Shown here: piece after piece, positions 5,034-5,472 of the stretch
Position numbering within the stretch: the stretch's first letter is position 1
Layout of the letters: each line of letters opens with the position of its first letter
Assembly: GCA_903918705.1 (NCBI GenBank)
Contig: CAIXFP010000301.1
Coordinates: 1-5,472 of the forward strand
DNA from: an uncultured Pseudomonadota bacterium
GTDB lineage: Bacteria > Pseudomonadota > Gammaproteobacteria > Burkholderiales > Thiobacillaceae
DNA: 5,472 nt
Direction of reading: 5' to 3'
Notes under the pieces: model-generated
Databases searched by the model: none
Seen by the model: only the letters and a program-made list of their open reading frames with translations
Told to the model about the DNA's origin: nothing
Made by a program: the position numbers and the translations under genes

Positions 5034-5472
5034 TTACCCGAACAGCAGCGCATTCACCCGCTTCACGAACCCGGCCGGGTCGTTCAACTGGCCGCCGTCC
5101 AGCAGCACCGCCTGGTCCAGCAGGAGGCCGGCGAGTTCGTCGAAGCGCTCGCCATCCTCGCCTTCCATGCGCTTGACCAGGGGGTGGGCCAGGTTCACTT
5201 CCAGGATCGGCTGCGACTCGGGCACGGCCTGGCCCATCTGCTTCAACATGCGCGCCAGATTGGCGTTCATGTCGCCGTCGTCGGCCACCAGGCAGGCGGG
5301 GGAATCCACCAGGCGGGCGGAGGCGCGGGCATCCTTGGCGCGGCCTTCCAGGGACTTCTTCAGGCGCTCCAGGAACGGCCTGGCTTCTTCCTCGGTCTTG
5401 GCCGGCTCGGCGGCTTCCTCGCCTTCGCTCTTGATCGCAGACAGGTCGACCTGGCCACGGGCCACGGACACC
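5034..5472 (-). CDS. htpG: Hsp90-family chaperone HtpG, C-terminal 145 residues (cut by window edge)
   Basis: HtpG is the bacterial cytosolic Hsp90, an ATP-driven dimeric chaperone of roughly 620-640 residues. Only the end of the middle domain and the C-terminal dimerisation domain are visible. Matches to the family include VARGQVDLSAI, FLERLKKSLEGRAKDARAS, RLVDSPACLVADDGDMNANLARML (a conserved stretch), ILEVNLAHPLVKRM and the terminal FDELAGLLLDQAVLLDGG followed by DPAGFVKRVNALLFG. The order and spacing agree with the last 140 residues of E. coli HtpG, including the LLLDQA dimer helix. An acidic, Ala-rich linker (EGEEAAEPAKTEEEAR) is visible between the first two blocks. The stop is TAA at 5034-5036. 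The reading frame stays open to the right edge; the N-terminal ATPase domain lies outside. No hairpin terminator is seen in the 29 nt before the next start, so transcription may run on into the accessory genes. Confidence 0.95.
   Translation of the reverse strand, partial: VSVARGQVDLSAIKSEGEEAAEPAKTEEEARPFLERLKKSLEGRAKDARASARLVDSPACLVADDGDMNANLARMLKQMGQAVPESQPILEVNLAHPLVKRMEGEDGERFDELAGLLLDQAVLLDGGQLNDPAGFVKRVNALLFG

Noticed and set aside
1..5472. CRISPR array, tRNA, rRNA or insertion sequence
   Set aside because: I saw no regularly spaced repeats, cloverleaf sequence, rRNA signature, transposase or terminal inverted repeats on either strand.

Overview
The window looks like a Betaproteobacterial chromosome, probably a Rhodocyclales- or Nitrosomonadales-like environmental bacterium. 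This is an inference from three things: high-GC coding sequence, a short-form HisG of 214 residues, and an EpsD-type lipoprotein next to an exosortase-associated CPBP (CAAX-like) protease, a pairing typical of EPS/PEP-CTERM bacteria. Every gene I can support lies on the minus strand, so transcription runs from right to left.

In transcription order, the right edge holds the 3' end of htpG (5034-5472, cut by the window). After a 29-nt gap comes a GIY-YIG-like gene broken by two in-frame stop codons (4669-5004), then a DUF4160 gene (4348-4617) and a DUF2442 gene (4086-4340) only 7 nt apart. The DUF pair resembles a candidate toxin-antitoxin module, and a perfect 10-bp palindrome lies just upstream of it. 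hisG (3421-4065) follows after 20 nt. The 4086-5030 stretch therefore looks like a small accessory cassette between two housekeeping genes. Its right-hand part is visibly more AT-rich than its neighbours.

The 134-nt gap 3287-3420 is the only sizeable non-coding stretch. It holds a plausible sigma70-type promoter with an inverted repeat over the -35 box and a direct repeat further upstream. This promoter would drive a tight operon: epsD (2366-3286), the CPBP protease gene (1687-2346), galE (651-1673) and rfbB (1-633, cut by the window). The gaps inside the operon are 13-19 nt.

Together the left half looks like the start of an exopolysaccharide locus. GalE and RfbB make nucleotide sugars (UDP-Gal and probably UDP-GalNAc; dTDP-4-keto-6-deoxyglucose towards dTDP-rhamnose). 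EpsD is an envelope lipoprotein of the export system, and the CPBP protease is a membrane enzyme of the exosortase/EPS neighbourhood. The most notable points are the hidden GIY-YIG pseudogene, the cysteine at the specificity-gating position of GalE, and the missing parvulin active-site histidines in EpsD.
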